64,000 nucleotides of DNA from contig KN805379.1 of NCBI GenBank assembly GCA_000818945.1, positions 719,508-783,507 on the forward strand. Direction: 5' to 3'. The position numbers and the translations under genes were made by a program. This document shows, one piece after another, positions 37,817 to 48,148 of this stretch; position 1 is the stretch's first letter, and each line of letters begins with the position of its first letter. The notes under the pieces were generated by a model. That model did no database searches. It was not told where the DNA came from and worked only from the letters and a program-made list of their open reading frames with translations. Origin of the DNA: Schizochytrium sp. CCTCC M209059 (Eukaryota > Sar > Bigyra > Thraustochytrida > Thraustochytriidae).

Positions 37817-40800
37817 CTACTTGGAAGCATTGACGAGAGCCTCTACTGCAGGTAACATGGTCTCCGGGCCATCGCCTTCCAAAGACCGACGGTATGCTTG
37901 CTTGAGATTGCCATCGTCGCGACGAGCGCGAAGTCCCTGCTGACAGGCGCGCTGCAAAAGCTTTTGCAAAACGGCCCAATAGTGCGCGTCTTCCTCGAGA
38001 TCTTCTTGCGTAGCGTCCGCAGTCTTGCTTGCGCCGCCAACGGCGGCAAGCAGTGGGCTTGCCGCAAATAGAGCCACAAAGGCCCCGCGCAATAGCCACA
38101 TCAAAGACTCGTTTGACTCAAAGGCAAAAAGGTGCAAGCGTGCCAATTCTGTTCGTGTCACCAGGGCATCAACTAGGGCAGCGGGGTTCTGGTCTGCTGC
38201 CATAGTCTCGAAGGCATGAAGAGCTGACTGCAACTCCGACACCATCGCTTTGAAGACCCTTTCGAGTCTCGCATCGAACTTCATAGCTTTTGGCGTTCCT
38301 GCGACACCGGTATTGAGCCTTTGCGCAGTTCCAAGCGCATAGGCAAGGCGGCAGCGTGCGGCGAGAAGCTCCTGGCCTTGAGCAAGCTCGATAGCTTGCA
38401 GCAGTCGTTTCTTGCCCTCGTCGTACTTTTTCTGTGAGCAAAGCTCCAGTCCATATCGCACAGCAGCAAGCGCGCAGGATTCTTTGGCTTCGATACCAAG
38501 CGCAAGCGTGCCATCCGTGCCGGATTCGAGCAGAGACTGAGCAGCGCTCCACGCGCGACGGTACGCCTCGAGTTCATGAGAGCAAAGCGCCTGGCGATTG
38601 TTTTGGACGCCAAACTTTTCAAGACGCTCCTTTGCGCGAGCATGGGCTTCCGCGTCAGAAAGAACGCTAACGAGCGTTTCTGCGCTCACAACGTCCTGTC
38701 GCTCGCGGAGGTCGATGCCGCAAAAGCTCTGGAACGATAGAAAGAGGAGCTCCAACTGCAGCGTTTCCACATGCTTCATACTCTGCAGACCCTTGAACAG
38801 CTGGACGCCCTGCAGAAGGTGCCGAAAGGCCTTTGTAAACCTTCCGTGCAACGCATAGTACTTGGCGAGCGATAAGTACGACTCAAAGAGAAGATCACGT
38901 CCACATTCGCGCCGCGGCCGCTTGGATACAGAGCGCCACAGAAGTTGCGTTACTTGATTCAGCGCAAACTCCACATCCACGGTGCCCTTCGCCACGAGCT
39001 GCAAGACAGGAGGCACTGCCGCCAGAGGTTGTCCCAATGGATACAAGTCATCCTCGGAAAGGTCTGCCGACGGCGCCTTCGGTTGCTCTACTTCTTCTAG
39101 CGCCTCATCATGCCCAGCAGCCTTGGCTTTCGCCTTGATCTGGGCCTGTGCAGTGGCACGCGCGAGCAAAAAGGCGGCCCAGAACAAAATAATGTCCAAA
39201 TGTCTCTCCAAAGTGGCCGGATCTGCAATGCGGCTTGCAAAAAGAAGGTGTGCCAAAGCGATCGAGGGCTGCCGGACATTGGCAAGTGCGAGACGTAGCC
39301 AAATGGCCATAAGACTTTCTCGAATCTGAAGCTCCACCGACTCGAGAGTCTCGCCCTCGACCTGAAAAGGATTACCTCGAGAACCATCGTACACATCGTC
39401 TTCCTGAGACGCCACGCCACGATGCCGGCGCGCCGCAGCTGCCAAGAGGTGCACTTCATGCAAGGTTGCCCCGAGCGTTTCTGCAGCGACGACCAAAGCG
39501 TCATTTGGGGCCTCAGCAAGATCAATTGCCTCCGAATGGGGGGCTTTGTCGTTGTCTGCGGGTGGGCTTAACTGCACGGAAAGAGGCGCACGAATTGCGA
39601 ACGCGCGTGCTGGAATCAGCGCTTTGGCGAGCAAACGCCTCGAGGCGATTGTGCCTGCGAGGCAGCTCGCATCAACCTTGGGTCCTGATGTCAGCGTCTC
39701 GATACTCTGCGTCAAGAGACGAACTGCGCGCTCTCGACTCGACGGCGCAGCGTCCGCCAGCAATCTAGTGGCCAACCGTCGATACAGAGTGGCGACAGGA
39801 ACGGCAAATTGCCGGCGCAGACCTGCAGAGGTTTCTGGGCCCTGCCGTGACGACATGAGCTCAAACAAACACACCTCGGCAGAAGCGCCGGGTCGCTTGA
39901 ACAGGTAGTACGTTGCGCCGTCTTCTGTGCAGTTGTCTTTCAGAAACGAAAGGATGCTGCATGCACCAGAAGTAACTGCGGTAGGCGCGAAACTCGAGCG
40001 CTCGGATCCCAAAGTATCGTCAGTATCTCCGACGGGCGCGCTGGCAGGGAAAGCGTTCTCCAAATCAAGGTGCGGGAGCTCATTCGTATTCACGAGTTTG
40101 TAACCCTTGACCAGACCTTCGCGATGGATACAGATGGCCGTACGCTGAGCGCCATTGATTTTGTTATCCAGCCAGTAATCGAGGCAGACCTGGGAGGTGA
40201 GTTGATCCGCCGCGTCGTGGAGCTGCAAGCTAACTGCACACGAGTCTTCCTGGTCTCGTGCGATCACAAGGTTGCTGCCGAGAAGCAAGTTGAAGTCGCC
40301 AACCCGCCAGCGCACAACACGTGCAAAAGGTACGTCGCAGCTTCCGTCATTTGTAGACCCAGCGTCCTCTTCAGCGATACTTGCATCAGCAGTTACGCCT
40401 GATGTGCTGGTGCTGGGTTCTTCAGCGCCCTCATTCTCTTTTGCTGACTCCTGAGAGACTTCACCCGCAGTCTCTACCTGAAGTGGCCTCGAGGTCTCGC
40501 GCGCGACAGCAACAGCCGCACGCGTTCTCTTCTTTGTTTTACGATCGTCAACTCGAACGCCAGTCGCTACGTCTACGTGTGCGGACTTGTCATCGTCGTC
40601 TTCGCCATGACCGTCTCCGTGGTCGCCGGTGGAGCTCACGCTCGTAGCCATCTTTACAGAATAAAAAAGAAACTTGGACGTGAGCGAATCGCGAGCGTCG
40701 GATTTTTCCTGGGGCGTAGTCTTGCCATTGCCGTCGAATGAACCGTCCAGAACGAGTGCGTTCCCCACACGCTGCACCACAAGACTGCAAGTCGTGCCAA

Positions 40801-41341
40801 CAGGATCGAGGGAGAGCTGAAACACCTTTTTTATGTCCTCGTCGGAAGCAACCACGTCAATGCTTTCCGCAGCCTGCACATCTGGGCCCGAATCCCTGCT
40901 CTGCGTCAAAGGTCCAAGCAACTCGCCAGCGACAAAGTGTTCTGGTGGTGTGTTGCTATGATCGTCTGCACGTGGCGATTCTTCGCTTGGTGTCGGAAGC
41001 GAGACGGGCGGCATCGATCTTTGCGTGAGGTGTCTTGTAAACAAAACGAGCTCGTTTAGGTTCTGATCAGGATGCAGTCGCGTGAGATCCTGCAAGATGG
41101 GACCACGAAGCACCGAGAGCAGGGACTCCACCTCATCGTCATCGTTTTGGTTGTCTTCAATTTCGTTCTCACCAAGGTCACTTTCATTGGCCGCAAGGCT
41201 CTTTCCAGCCTGACAAGTCTGGTTCTGGCCTTTATCCTTTGCATGTCCTGCCTCCTTGTCCTCCTTGTTTTCTTCTCCCCCCGTCGCTGGGCCGAAGCGC
41301 CGGGTTGCAAGGGGTTCAAGGTCCGCTGTGCCGGAAAGCAT
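37817..41341 (-). CDS. EDRF1: EDRF1-like protein
   Basis: 1174 residues. The N-terminal conserved block shows VVASDEDIKKVFQL followed by VVQRVGNALVLDG (about 165-205). The second block is RVVRWRVGDFNLLLGSNL, CLDYWLDNKINGA and VKGYKLVNTNELPHLD (about 365-440). Together these correspond, in order and spacing, to the EDRF1 N-terminal domain of animals and plants. The rest is helical with TPR-like pairs (RFTKAFRHLLQGVQLFKGL, ALCSHELEAYRRAW). EDRF1 is a conserved eukaryotic protein linked to erythroid gene expression in humans; its biochemical role elsewhere is unknown. Low-complexity acidic linkers separate the blocks. The upstream frame extends 24 codons from a TTG only, so the ATG at 41341 is used. 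It is divergent from the AFG2-type gene. Confidence 0.85.
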   Translation of the reverse strand: MLSGTADLEPLATRRFGPATGGEENKEDKEAGHAKDKGQNQTCQAGKSLAANESDLGENEIEDNQNDDDEVESLLSVLRGPILQDLTRLHPDQNLNELVLFTRHLTQRSMPPVSLPTPSEESPRADDHSNTPPEHFVAGELLGPLTQSRDSGPDVQAAESIDVVASDEDIKKVFQLSLDPVGTTCSLVVQRVGNALVLDGSFDGNGKTTPQEKSDARDSLTSKFLFYSVKMATSVSSTGDHGDGHGEDDDDKSAHVDVATGVRVDDRKTKKRTRAAVAVARETSRPLQVETAGEVSQESAKENEGAEEPSTSTSGVTADASIAEEDAGSTNDGSCDVPFARVVRWRVGDFNLLLGSNLVIARDQEDSCAVSLQLHDAADQLTSQVCLDYWLDNKINGAQRTAICIHREGLVKGYKLVNTNELPHLDLENAFPASAPVGDTDDTLGSERSSFAPTAVTSGACSILSFLKDNCTEDGATYYLFKRPGASAEVCLFELMSSRQGPETSAGLRRQFAVPVATLYRRLATRLLADAAPSSRERAVRLLTQSIETLTSGPKVDASCLAGTIASRRLLAKALIPARAFAIRAPLSVQLSPPADNDKAPHSEAIDLAEAPNDALVVAAETLGATLHEVHLLAAAARRHRGVASQEDDVYDGSRGNPFQVEGETLESVELQIRESLMAIWLRLALANVRQPSIALAHLLFASRIADPATLERHLDIILFWAAFLLARATAQAQIKAKAKAAGHDEALEEVEQPKAPSADLSEDDLYPLGQPLAAVPPVLQLVAKGTVDVEFALNQVTQLLWRSVSKRPRRECGRDLLFESYLSLAKYYALHGRFTKAFRHLLQGVQLFKGLQSMKHVETLQLELLFLSFQSFCGIDLRERQDVVSAETLVSVLSDAEAHARAKERLEKFGVQNNRQALCSHELEAYRRAWSAAQSLLESGTDGTLALGIEAKESCALAAVRYGLELCSQKKYDEGKKRLLQAIELAQGQELLAARCRLAYALGTAQRLNTGVAGTPKAMKFDARLERVFKAMVSELQSALHAFETMAADQNPAALVDALVTRTELARLHLFAFESNESLMWLLRGAFVALFAASPLLAAVGGASKTADATQEDLEEDAHYWAVLQKLLQRACQQGLRARRDDGNLKQAYRRSLEGDGPETMLPAVEALVNASK

Positions 41342-41809
41342 CTTCGATCTCGATCGCAGCCTCGACCGCTCACCACCGCTCAAGATGCCGTCGCAGACCC
41401 ACCAGCACTTCAAAGGACTTGCACGGCACCGCTATCCTGTTGCCCAGTGAGCCACTAAGGTCTCCGTCTTTCGTCTGGCGAGGGAGGGCTATTCTGGTAT
41501 GGGGTAAGTTTTGGCCTTGGCGCCGTGCGACTCGTCGAGCTTTGGGTGATGGAGCGACGCAGACCTCATTTTGAGGCCATGGTCAGAGTCTTGTAGCCTT
41601 GGAAACACAAAGCTCACAGGTCTTTCCAATTCTTTAGCATGTGTGCGAACACTGCACGACCGCGGCGTAGCGAGCGCCAACGAGCCAAGGCAAGGCAAAG
41701 CAAAGCAAAGCAAAGCAAAGCAAAGCAAAGCAAAGCAAGAAGGGGCTTGCTTGGCCGCTATTGCTTGCTTGGTCCCGGAGGGAGGCCTCGCGACCCGCGC
41801 CCGGGCGAG
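41342..41809. promoter_or_regulatory. Divergent intergenic region, EDRF1 and AFG2 genes
   Basis: 468 bp with presumed promoters for both genes, ending with the AAAGC array of the AFG2 leader. Confidence 0.45.
41686..41736 (+). repeat. AAGGC/AAAGC pentamer array in AFG2 leader
   Basis: About ten pentamers on the coding strand: AAGGC at the start, AAAGC after. The array ends about 73 bp upstream of the chosen ATG. An ATG at 41639 is in frame with the gene and without a stop, so translation through the array (Gln-Ser-Lys-Ala-Lys repeats) cannot be excluded. Confidence 0.92.
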
Positions 41810-44421
41810 ATGGCGGGCGCCAGCTCGTCGGAGAAGAAGCGGCGCAAGCGCAAGAAGAAGCTGCTCGCCGCAGCTCTGGTCGGCGACGAGGACGAGGAGG
41901 GCGGCGGCGGCCAGTTCGCGCAGGAGCTTAGCGCCTTCCTCAAGGAGGACGAGCCGGACGACGGCGCGCTCAGCGACCTCACCGCCCACGTGCAGAAACT
42001 CGCTCTCGGGGACGAAGGCGGAGACGATGGAGGGGACGCAGAGGCAGAGATCGACCAGGGGCCCGAACCCGTGCAGAGAGTTGAGGATCTGAGGATCAAC
42101 ACGTCGCAGGCAGGGACGAAACGCGACCATTTGATGCGGAACAGGGTCCTAGTGCGTCCTGACGTCTTGGCCCAGCTCGGCGTAGCGCCTGGGGCCAGTG
42201 TCATGGTCGAATTTCCTCAAACGATGGATGAAACTGCCGCTACAAGAGCAGTAGCCAGCGCATGGCCACTTGGGTCTCTCAAACAAAACGAAATTCAACT
42301 GAGTAAAAGCCTCCGTTTACTGGACGGGCAAGCTGCATCATGCAGCCTTGCGCGTCTCGGCGCCGGAAGCGAGGTCGCGGTATGTGCTACGGCCCACATG
42401 CGACTGCAAACGGCTGACATTCGTGCGCGAGCCTCGGTGCGCCAGACGTTGCTTGACCAAGCCTTCGTGCGCGACTATGTGCGAGAAAACTTGGTCGACG
42501 AGTGCGTCGCGCCAAACACAACGTGCGGACTCTTTCTGAACGGCTATTTTGTCAATCTCATTTTAGAAGACGCTACGCCCCAAGAAGCGTCTCTTCTTCG
42601 AATTACTCGTCAAACTGTATTCACCTTTTCTGTAGGTGGCGAGACAACTATCGAGACACCCGAGGAGAAGAACGCACAAAACGTCGACTCTCCCGTGTCT
42701 GAAAACACCTTCGACGATGATCCTCGAGAAGCTCAAGGTCGGGGGCTTGGCGCCCTTGTTGGAGGCTTGCAGAAGCAAGTGGCTCAGGTTCGGGAGGTCT
42801 TGCGACTGGCATTGGAGCCAGGCAATGAACGTCTCACCGCGGGAATGCGCGTACCGCGAGGCGTGCTGCTGCACGGTCCCCCCGGCACTGGCAAGACCCT
42901 CATCGCGCGTAGCGCTGCTCAGGAATTTGGCGCTTCGATGCATCTGATTAATGGCGCAGAGGTGGTGAGCAATTATGTGGGCCAGGCAGAAGCTCGTCTG
43001 CATGCCATCTTTGAGGCTGCACTGGCTCAGCCTCCCGCCTTGGTCTTTATCGACGAGATTGACGCCCTTTGTCCGGCTCGTGGCCAAGGCGCCGGGGCGG
43101 AGAGCGGCATGGCCGCCGTGCATACTCGCGTCGTGGGCGTGCTGATGCAACAGCTCGATCGTTTGGCCGGAGCTGGACGAATCGCTGTCGTGGCGGCGTC
43201 AAATCGCCCTGCGGCTCTGGATCCGGCGCTTCGCAGGCCAGGTCGTCTTGACCGCGAGGTCGAAGTCGGGGTGCCTGCCGCGAGCGACCGGGCGGAGATT
43301 CTAGGCATTCATTTGAGCAACTACCCTCACACACTATCGTCAGAGGAGATCGCAAGTATTGCTGATGAAATGCACGGCTTTGTTGGCGCTGACATCATGG
43401 CTCTATGCCGTGAAGCCGCGTGGCAGGCGCTTCGTCGACACTTGAAATGTGAAGCAAAGGCTTTGGGTGACCGAGAACAACAACACGATGCGAGCGGAGC
43501 GCGCATCGCGCTCGAGGATGTTCTGGAGGCGCGAGCCACCATCAAGCCCAGCGCACTTCGCGAATTTGCAGTGGAAGTTCCGAAGGTATACTGGAACGAT
43601 GTGGGAGGTCAGGAAGACGTCAAGATGCTTTTGCGCGAAGCCGTCGAGCCGGAGTTTCATGCGGCTTTTGCTCGCATGGGTATTCGCCCCCCACAAGGCG
43701 TTCTTCTCTACGGCCCGCCGGGCTGCTCCAAGACGCTATTGGCCAAAGCTATTGCGACCGAGTGCAAAATGAACTTTATCGCCATCAAAGGCCCCGAGCT
43801 CTTTAACAAATGGGTCGGCGAATCGGAACGGGCCGTGCACGAGGTATTCCGAAAAGCGCGCCTTGCAGAGCCCACCGTGGTATTCTTTGACGAGATTGAT
43901 GCTCTTGCAGGCGCGCGCGGGGCAGGGGCAGACGCCGGGTCTGCTGGCGGAGTGGGTCTGCTGGCGGAGTTGCGGATCGTGTGCTGAGTCAGCTATTGAC
44001 AGAGATGGATGGCATCGAGGCACGCAAACGTGTGATTGTCGTTGCTGCGACCAATCGTCCCGACCTCGTTGATGCGGCACTTCTTCGGCCCGGGCGACTC
44101 GATCGCCTCATCCTCGTGCGTCCACCCGATGCTTCTGCCAGGGAGGCAATTTTGCGCATTCACACGCGACGCATGCCGCTCGATGCAGATGTCGATCTCG
44201 GACGTCTCGCGTCCGAGACGGCTCAAGGTTTTACTGGTGCGGAGATTAGCTCGTTATGTCGCGAAGCAGCCATGCACGCACTCGAGCGAGACAAGGATGT
44301 TCAGAGCGTGGCATACGATGACTTTGCTGCCGCCGCGGAAATGATCGACCCGCAGGTCACCGAGGGCATGCTTGAATTTTATCTTGATCTCGAACGCAGT
44401 CTCGGCCAGGCCGTGGGCTGA
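41810..44421 (+). CDS. AFG2: AFG2/SPATA5 (Drg1)-type double AAA ATPase, frame broken by 17-bp duplication
   Basis: The order is an N domain (about 105-290), AAA domain D1 and AAA domain D2. D1 has Walker A GPPGTGKT (near residue 357) and Walker B FIDEID (near 412). D2 has Walker A GPPGCSKT (near 635), the Ser-for-Gly variant characteristic of AFG2/SPATA5/Drg1, and Walker B FFDEID (near 690). The first frame then stops at 43987. The rest of D2 (LSQLLTEMDG, VIVVAATNRPD, the arginine-finger LLRPGRLDR) lies in another frame up to 44421. The shift coincides with two perfect adjacent copies of a 17-bp unit at 43937-43970; one copy would keep the frame. AFG2 releases RLP24 from cytoplasmic pre-60S particles and is essential in yeast. 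The break may therefore be an assembly or allele error rather than gene death. Confidence 0.9.
43937..43970 (+). repeat. Perfect 17-bp tandem duplication inside AAA domain D2
   Basis: The unit GGGTCTGCTGGCGGAGT occurs at 43937-43953 and again at 43954-43970 with no mismatch. Seventeen is not a multiple of three, so the second copy shifts the frame and leads to the TGA at 43985-43987. Confidence 0.97.
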
Positions 44422-44817
44422 GCAAGTTTATAGTTTTTGCTACATCATAAGTCATGTACTTTAAATGCATTGTCTTCTCTTGCAAAGGGTGTCTAGTACG
44501 CGGGTGCGTACGTAGCCTCTTCTGGTGTGCCCTATCTGAACATCCGTTCAGCCGCGGATATGCCAAAAAAAAAAACGGACCATCATAACGGCTTTGTTGC
44601 TAGGTCAATATAATAAACAAACGTGCGTCCCAAAGACTCCAAACAGCAACAGGAGCCCTCTCTTGCTCTCTCCGCTTGCGAGGAGGAGCGGCCCTTCCCT
44701 GCCAGTACGCGCGCGGCACTAAGCGCGCGAGCTGGAGGTCCAGGGCAGACCAGACGGGTTGGTGTCCATCTTGTCCGAGGAGACAGACCTCTTGCGCAGC
44801 GTTAAAGTTCGAGCACG
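44422..44817. other. Intergenic region between AFG2 and EGF-protein genes
   Basis: 396 bp in tandem orientation. The first half is AT-rich with an A11 run near 44563-44573. No gene is seen. Confidence 0.5.
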
Positions 44818-47061
44818 ATGGCGTGGCGAAGAGTCCTTGTACTGCTCGCGTTGACGTTCGCGATTACGGCACCAACGAGCGAGGCGTGCTGCGCAAACAA
44901 ATGCTCAGGCCATGGGTACTGCCAGACAGGATCCTGCACGTGCAATTGTCATTCGCAATGGACCGGTGCCGACTGTTCGCTGAGACAGTGTCCTTCCGGC
45001 CGTCAATGGGTCGGAGACGCAAGCGCAACAGACTCCATTCATGGCACCCTTGCTGTATGCTCAAATGCAGGCTCTTGCACGGCTGCAGACGGAATCTGCG
45101 TTTGCCAGGCCGGGTTCGACGGCCTCGCTTGTGAAAGAATGGCTTGTCCAAACAACTGCAACAATCATGGACAGTGCGTTTCGCTCAAGGATGCCGCGCG
45201 CTTCAAGGACGACCGTAATTTCTTCCGTGAGGTAACTTATGCAACCTCGTGGGAAGCAACAAGAATCTACGGCTGCATGTGCGAGCCAGGATGGTACGGC
45301 TATGACTGCTCCAAGAAGGAATGTCCTCGAGGCGACGACCCCATGACAACTGGGCAGGTGGACGAAGTTCAAGTGATTGACTGCACGTGCTCGAACACGT
45401 GCTCGGGTAACTTCTACCTTTCGTTCAAGGGCGAGGTCGCAGGACCGATCAGTTTTGATGCCTCAGCTGCCAACGTCCAGGCGGCGCTCGAAGCGACGCT
45501 GCAAATCCACGGCGTGACAGTAGCGTTCACGGGCGGCACCGCGGTTTGCGATGACGACGGTGTGAGCACAGCCATTACTTTCACGCACAACCCGGGCGAT
45601 CTTCCACAACTGCGCGTAGCCAAGAACGATCTGACAACTTCGGGTGCAACCACTACGATCGAAATTGTTCATTCAGGGCAGACGAGTGCTCAGGGCGTTG
45701 TGAGTTTGACCGGTACCAAGGAAAACCTTCCTTGCAACGGACGAGGCGTGTGTGACTCTTCGACCGGACAGTGCACGTGTTACACGGGATTCAGTTCTTC
45801 TGATCGTGCTGGTGCTAGCGGTCTATCCGGTGACTGTGGATACGGAACGACAACCTCATGCCCGGGCTCCACATCGTGCTCGGGGCATGGGACGTGCAGC
45901 GGGGCATCGGACTACACATGTACTTGCATGGACGGCTACGTTGGAGCCGAGTGCAATACACGGACCTGCCCGACAGGCAAGGCATGGTTTGCAGAAGCAG
46001 GCGTGAGCCTTCCGGGTTTCGTCTCTGTAACGAACGGTGCCACAAGTGTAACCACGACAGATGATTTGCGAACCCATGTGAAGCGTGGTGACACGGTGGT
46101 AATCAATGGCGAGACGTTGACTGTTTCAACCTCGACAGGCGACACCTTTGACGCAACGACGTTGCCGCTCACGAGTGCGTACCAAGGGTCAACTGTCACG
46201 TATGTTGAAGCGGCTGCACGCCCAGAAATTGCTCATCATGTGGGAACGCAATGCTCTGGCCGCGGGCATTGTGACTCGCTGCTTGGAACTTGCTCATGCA
46301 TGAATGGCTTTACAGGAAGCGCTTGCCAGCATACAACGTGTCCGAGCTCATGTTCAGGTCGAGGCAACTGTATTTCGAACGAACGCTTTGCTGAGGAGAC
46401 ACTGGACAACTTTGACTCGACTGCGTATACCTATGGCGCAGACGTCGGGAACCAAGACACTTGGGACTCGGACATGCTCTTTGGGTGCAAGTGCGACAAG
46501 AAATTGCAATACGATTACGGCATGTACGATTCCTTTGGGCATGATTGCTCCAAGCTTAGCTGCCCCACGGGCGACGATCCATCGACCAGTGGAGTGCACG
46601 AGTCTCAGGTCATCACCTGTTCGGCAACTGGCGGAACCTTTACCCTGACCTTTCGTAGAGAAGTCACCGCAGCTATCGACTACGATGCCGCTGCCGCAGA
46701 CGTCAAAAGTGCGCTCGAAGCGCTTCGCACCATTGGCACGGTGAGCGTGACCTATGATAGTGGTACCGAGGCGTGCTCGAGCGGTGGTGTCGCGATGACC
46801 ATCACCTTCCTCACGGAACTTGGCGACTTGCCCGAACTAGTTCCGGACAGCTCTTCGCTGACGGGCGGCTCGGCCTCCGCGACGGTAACGAGCACCATCG
46901 ACGGCACGCGCGAGAACGACGAGTGCTCAAACCACGGCCTGTGTGATCGTGCGACGGGTGCTTGCTCTTGTTTTGCGGGTTACGTCTCCTCGGACGGCTC
47001 TGGCAACGCCGGCGACCGAGGGGACTGCGGCGCGCGCGATGCCCTCTGGACGGGCAGCTGA
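44818..47061 (+). CDS. Secreted EGF-repeat protein, mastigoneme-like (SIG1/Ocm1 type)
   Basis: 747 residues. A clean signal peptide (about 1-23, WRRVLVLLALTFAITAP) is followed by cysteine-rich EGF-like repeats: CCANKCSGHGYCQTG, CNNHGQC, CNGRGVCDSSTGQCTC, CSGHGTC, CSGRGHCDSLLGTCSC, CSNHGLCDRATGACSC. Two copies of a longer beta-rich module lie at about 181-300 and 593-700. Each starts with DEVQVI- or HESQVI-like wording and contains F-x-x-x-V/A-x-x-AL-E, a conserved Cys and GDLPxL. This architecture is typical of stramenopile proteins that include Ochromonas Ocm1 and diatom SIG1, components of tripartite flagellar hairs (mastigonemes). There is no membrane anchor; the C terminus is short and polar. 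A role in flagellar hairs is inferred; other extracellular matrix roles are possible. Confidence 0.85.
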   Translation: MAWRRVLVLLALTFAITAPTSEACCANKCSGHGYCQTGSCTCNCHSQWTGADCSLRQCPSGRQWVGDASATDSIHGTLAVCSNAGSCTAADGICVCQAGFDGLACERMACPNNCNNHGQCVSLKDAARFKDDRNFFREVTYATSWEATRIYGCMCEPGWYGYDCSKKECPRGDDPMTTGQVDEVQVIDCTCSNTCSGNFYLSFKGEVAGPISFDASAANVQAALEATLQIHGVTVAFTGGTAVCDDDGVSTAITFTHNPGDLPQLRVAKNDLTTSGATTTIEIVHSGQTSAQGVVSLTGTKENLPCNGRGVCDSSTGQCTCYTGFSSSDRAGASGLSGDCGYGTTTSCPGSTSCSGHGTCSGASDYTCTCMDGYVGAECNTRTCPTGKAWFAEAGVSLPGFVSVTNGATSVTTTDDLRTHVKRGDTVVINGETLTVSTSTGDTFDATTLPLTSAYQGSTVTYVEAAARPEIAHHVGTQCSGRGHCDSLLGTCSCMNGFTGSACQHTTCPSSCSGRGNCISNERFAEETLDNFDSTAYTYGADVGNQDTWDSDMLFGCKCDKKLQYDYGMYDSFGHDCSKLSCPTGDDPSTSGVHESQVITCSATGGTFTLTFRREVTAAIDYDAAAADVKSALEALRTIGTVSVTYDSGTEACSSGGVAMTITFLTELGDLPELVPDSSSLTGGSASATVTSTIDGTRENDECSNHGLCDRATGACSCFAGYVSSDGSGNAGDRGDCGARDALWTGS

Positions 47062-47300
47062 TTGATTTACAGAAGTATATATAGGGGGAAAGTAGGCCTA
47101 TCTAAAAGCGATGTAGTGTTCTTTGACATGCTGTCAGCTGCAGGTCCCGGAGAAAGAAACTTGTGACCAAAACCTGCGGGCCCGGCAGAACGTGCACGTG
47201 CCGCGCGCGGCACGTGCCGACGCATACTACTCCTGTCTATTACTCACTCTCAGGGAGGAAGCTGCGACCTGGCTGCTCGCGGGTCCGCAACTCAGGCTGG

Positions 47301-47325
47301 CTTGCTTGCTTGCTTGCTTGCTTGC
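47301..47325 (+). repeat. CTTG tetramer array
   Basis: Six CTTG copies in the gene-free stretch after the EGF-protein gene. Confidence 0.85.
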
Positions 47326-48115
47326 AAGATGCCGGTGGCTTGGGTTCTGCTGGGAGGCGCGGCACATCTGCGTGTGCGCGAGAACCAGAGGGACTCTCTC
47401 TGTCCTATTTGTTCCATCTAGCCGGCTGCCCCTGCCTGCTAGAGAGGCGGTGATGGGCAAGGAAGGAAATGATGACGTGCGGCGACGCAATGGCTTACTC
47501 CGAGTCGGGCCGCAGCCTAAGTGCATGCTCGAAATCCTTGAGCGATGCAGAGAGATTGGCGTCGGGATTTGCGGCCGCCACGCCACGCAGCTCGCAGCTC
47601 AAGAGCAGAACTCGCGAGATGACGATGCACGAGGAGCGGACCCAAGCTACCTGGAGCCCGGGCAAAGTATCGAATGTCGCGAGCGGAACCCGCGGGTACG
47701 GAACCCACAACAAGTTCACAATCTCGTTTACGATACTTTGATGAAGCAGAGAAATTGAGCGGCCACCAGCGCCAGAACGAATGCAGATCGTTCGGTGGTT
47801 TTACGGGAGCTTCCATCGATCGACTCATATTCGATATGGGTGACTGACTCTGGGGGAAGCAAGCGAAGGCTGCTAGCTAGTTATACAGGTTCCGGAACGC
47901 GGGATTCAACTCGAAGCCTATCAAACTCAAGACCTAGGTGATATCGAAAGCCGACTGCAGTATCTTCTCCGACGACCAAAACCGTGCAAAGCCATACGCA
48001 AGGCGAGCAAATCGCTAACGCATCGCCAAATCCAGACGGATTCCTCCCATTCTCTCTTCGCAGGAAAAAGTAAAACCCACTACTTCACGGACTAAGAAGC
48101 AAACGAACAAACGAC

Positions 48116-48146
48116 AGAAAGAAAGAAAGAAAAAAAGAAAGAAAGA
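48116..48146 (+). repeat. GAAA tetramer array immediately upstream of start codon
   Basis: About seven GAAA-type units end two bases before the ATG of the membrane-protein gene, so the array forms the end of its leader. Confidence 0.88.
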
Positions 48147-48148
48147 CT

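Larger units (their letters stand above)
47062..48148. other. 1.1-kb intergenic region without recognisable gene
   Basis: It contains a CTTG array (47301-47325) and, just before the next ATG, a GAAA array. Several short frames overlap around 47470-47830 on both strands, but none shows a family signature or the G/C third-position bias of the real genes. An unspliced or non-coding transcript cannot be excluded. Confidence 0.5.

Noticed and set aside
43937..43970. Micro-intron explanation for the AFG2 frame break
   Set aside because: No 17-base window in the duplication starts with GT and ends with AG, and 17 bp is too short for an intron; a perfect tandem copy is simpler.
47123..47828. Overlapping short frames on both strands in the gene-free 47-48 kb stretch
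   Set aside because: None shows a family, a domain or convincing codon use; all cross the CTTG array or short repeats.
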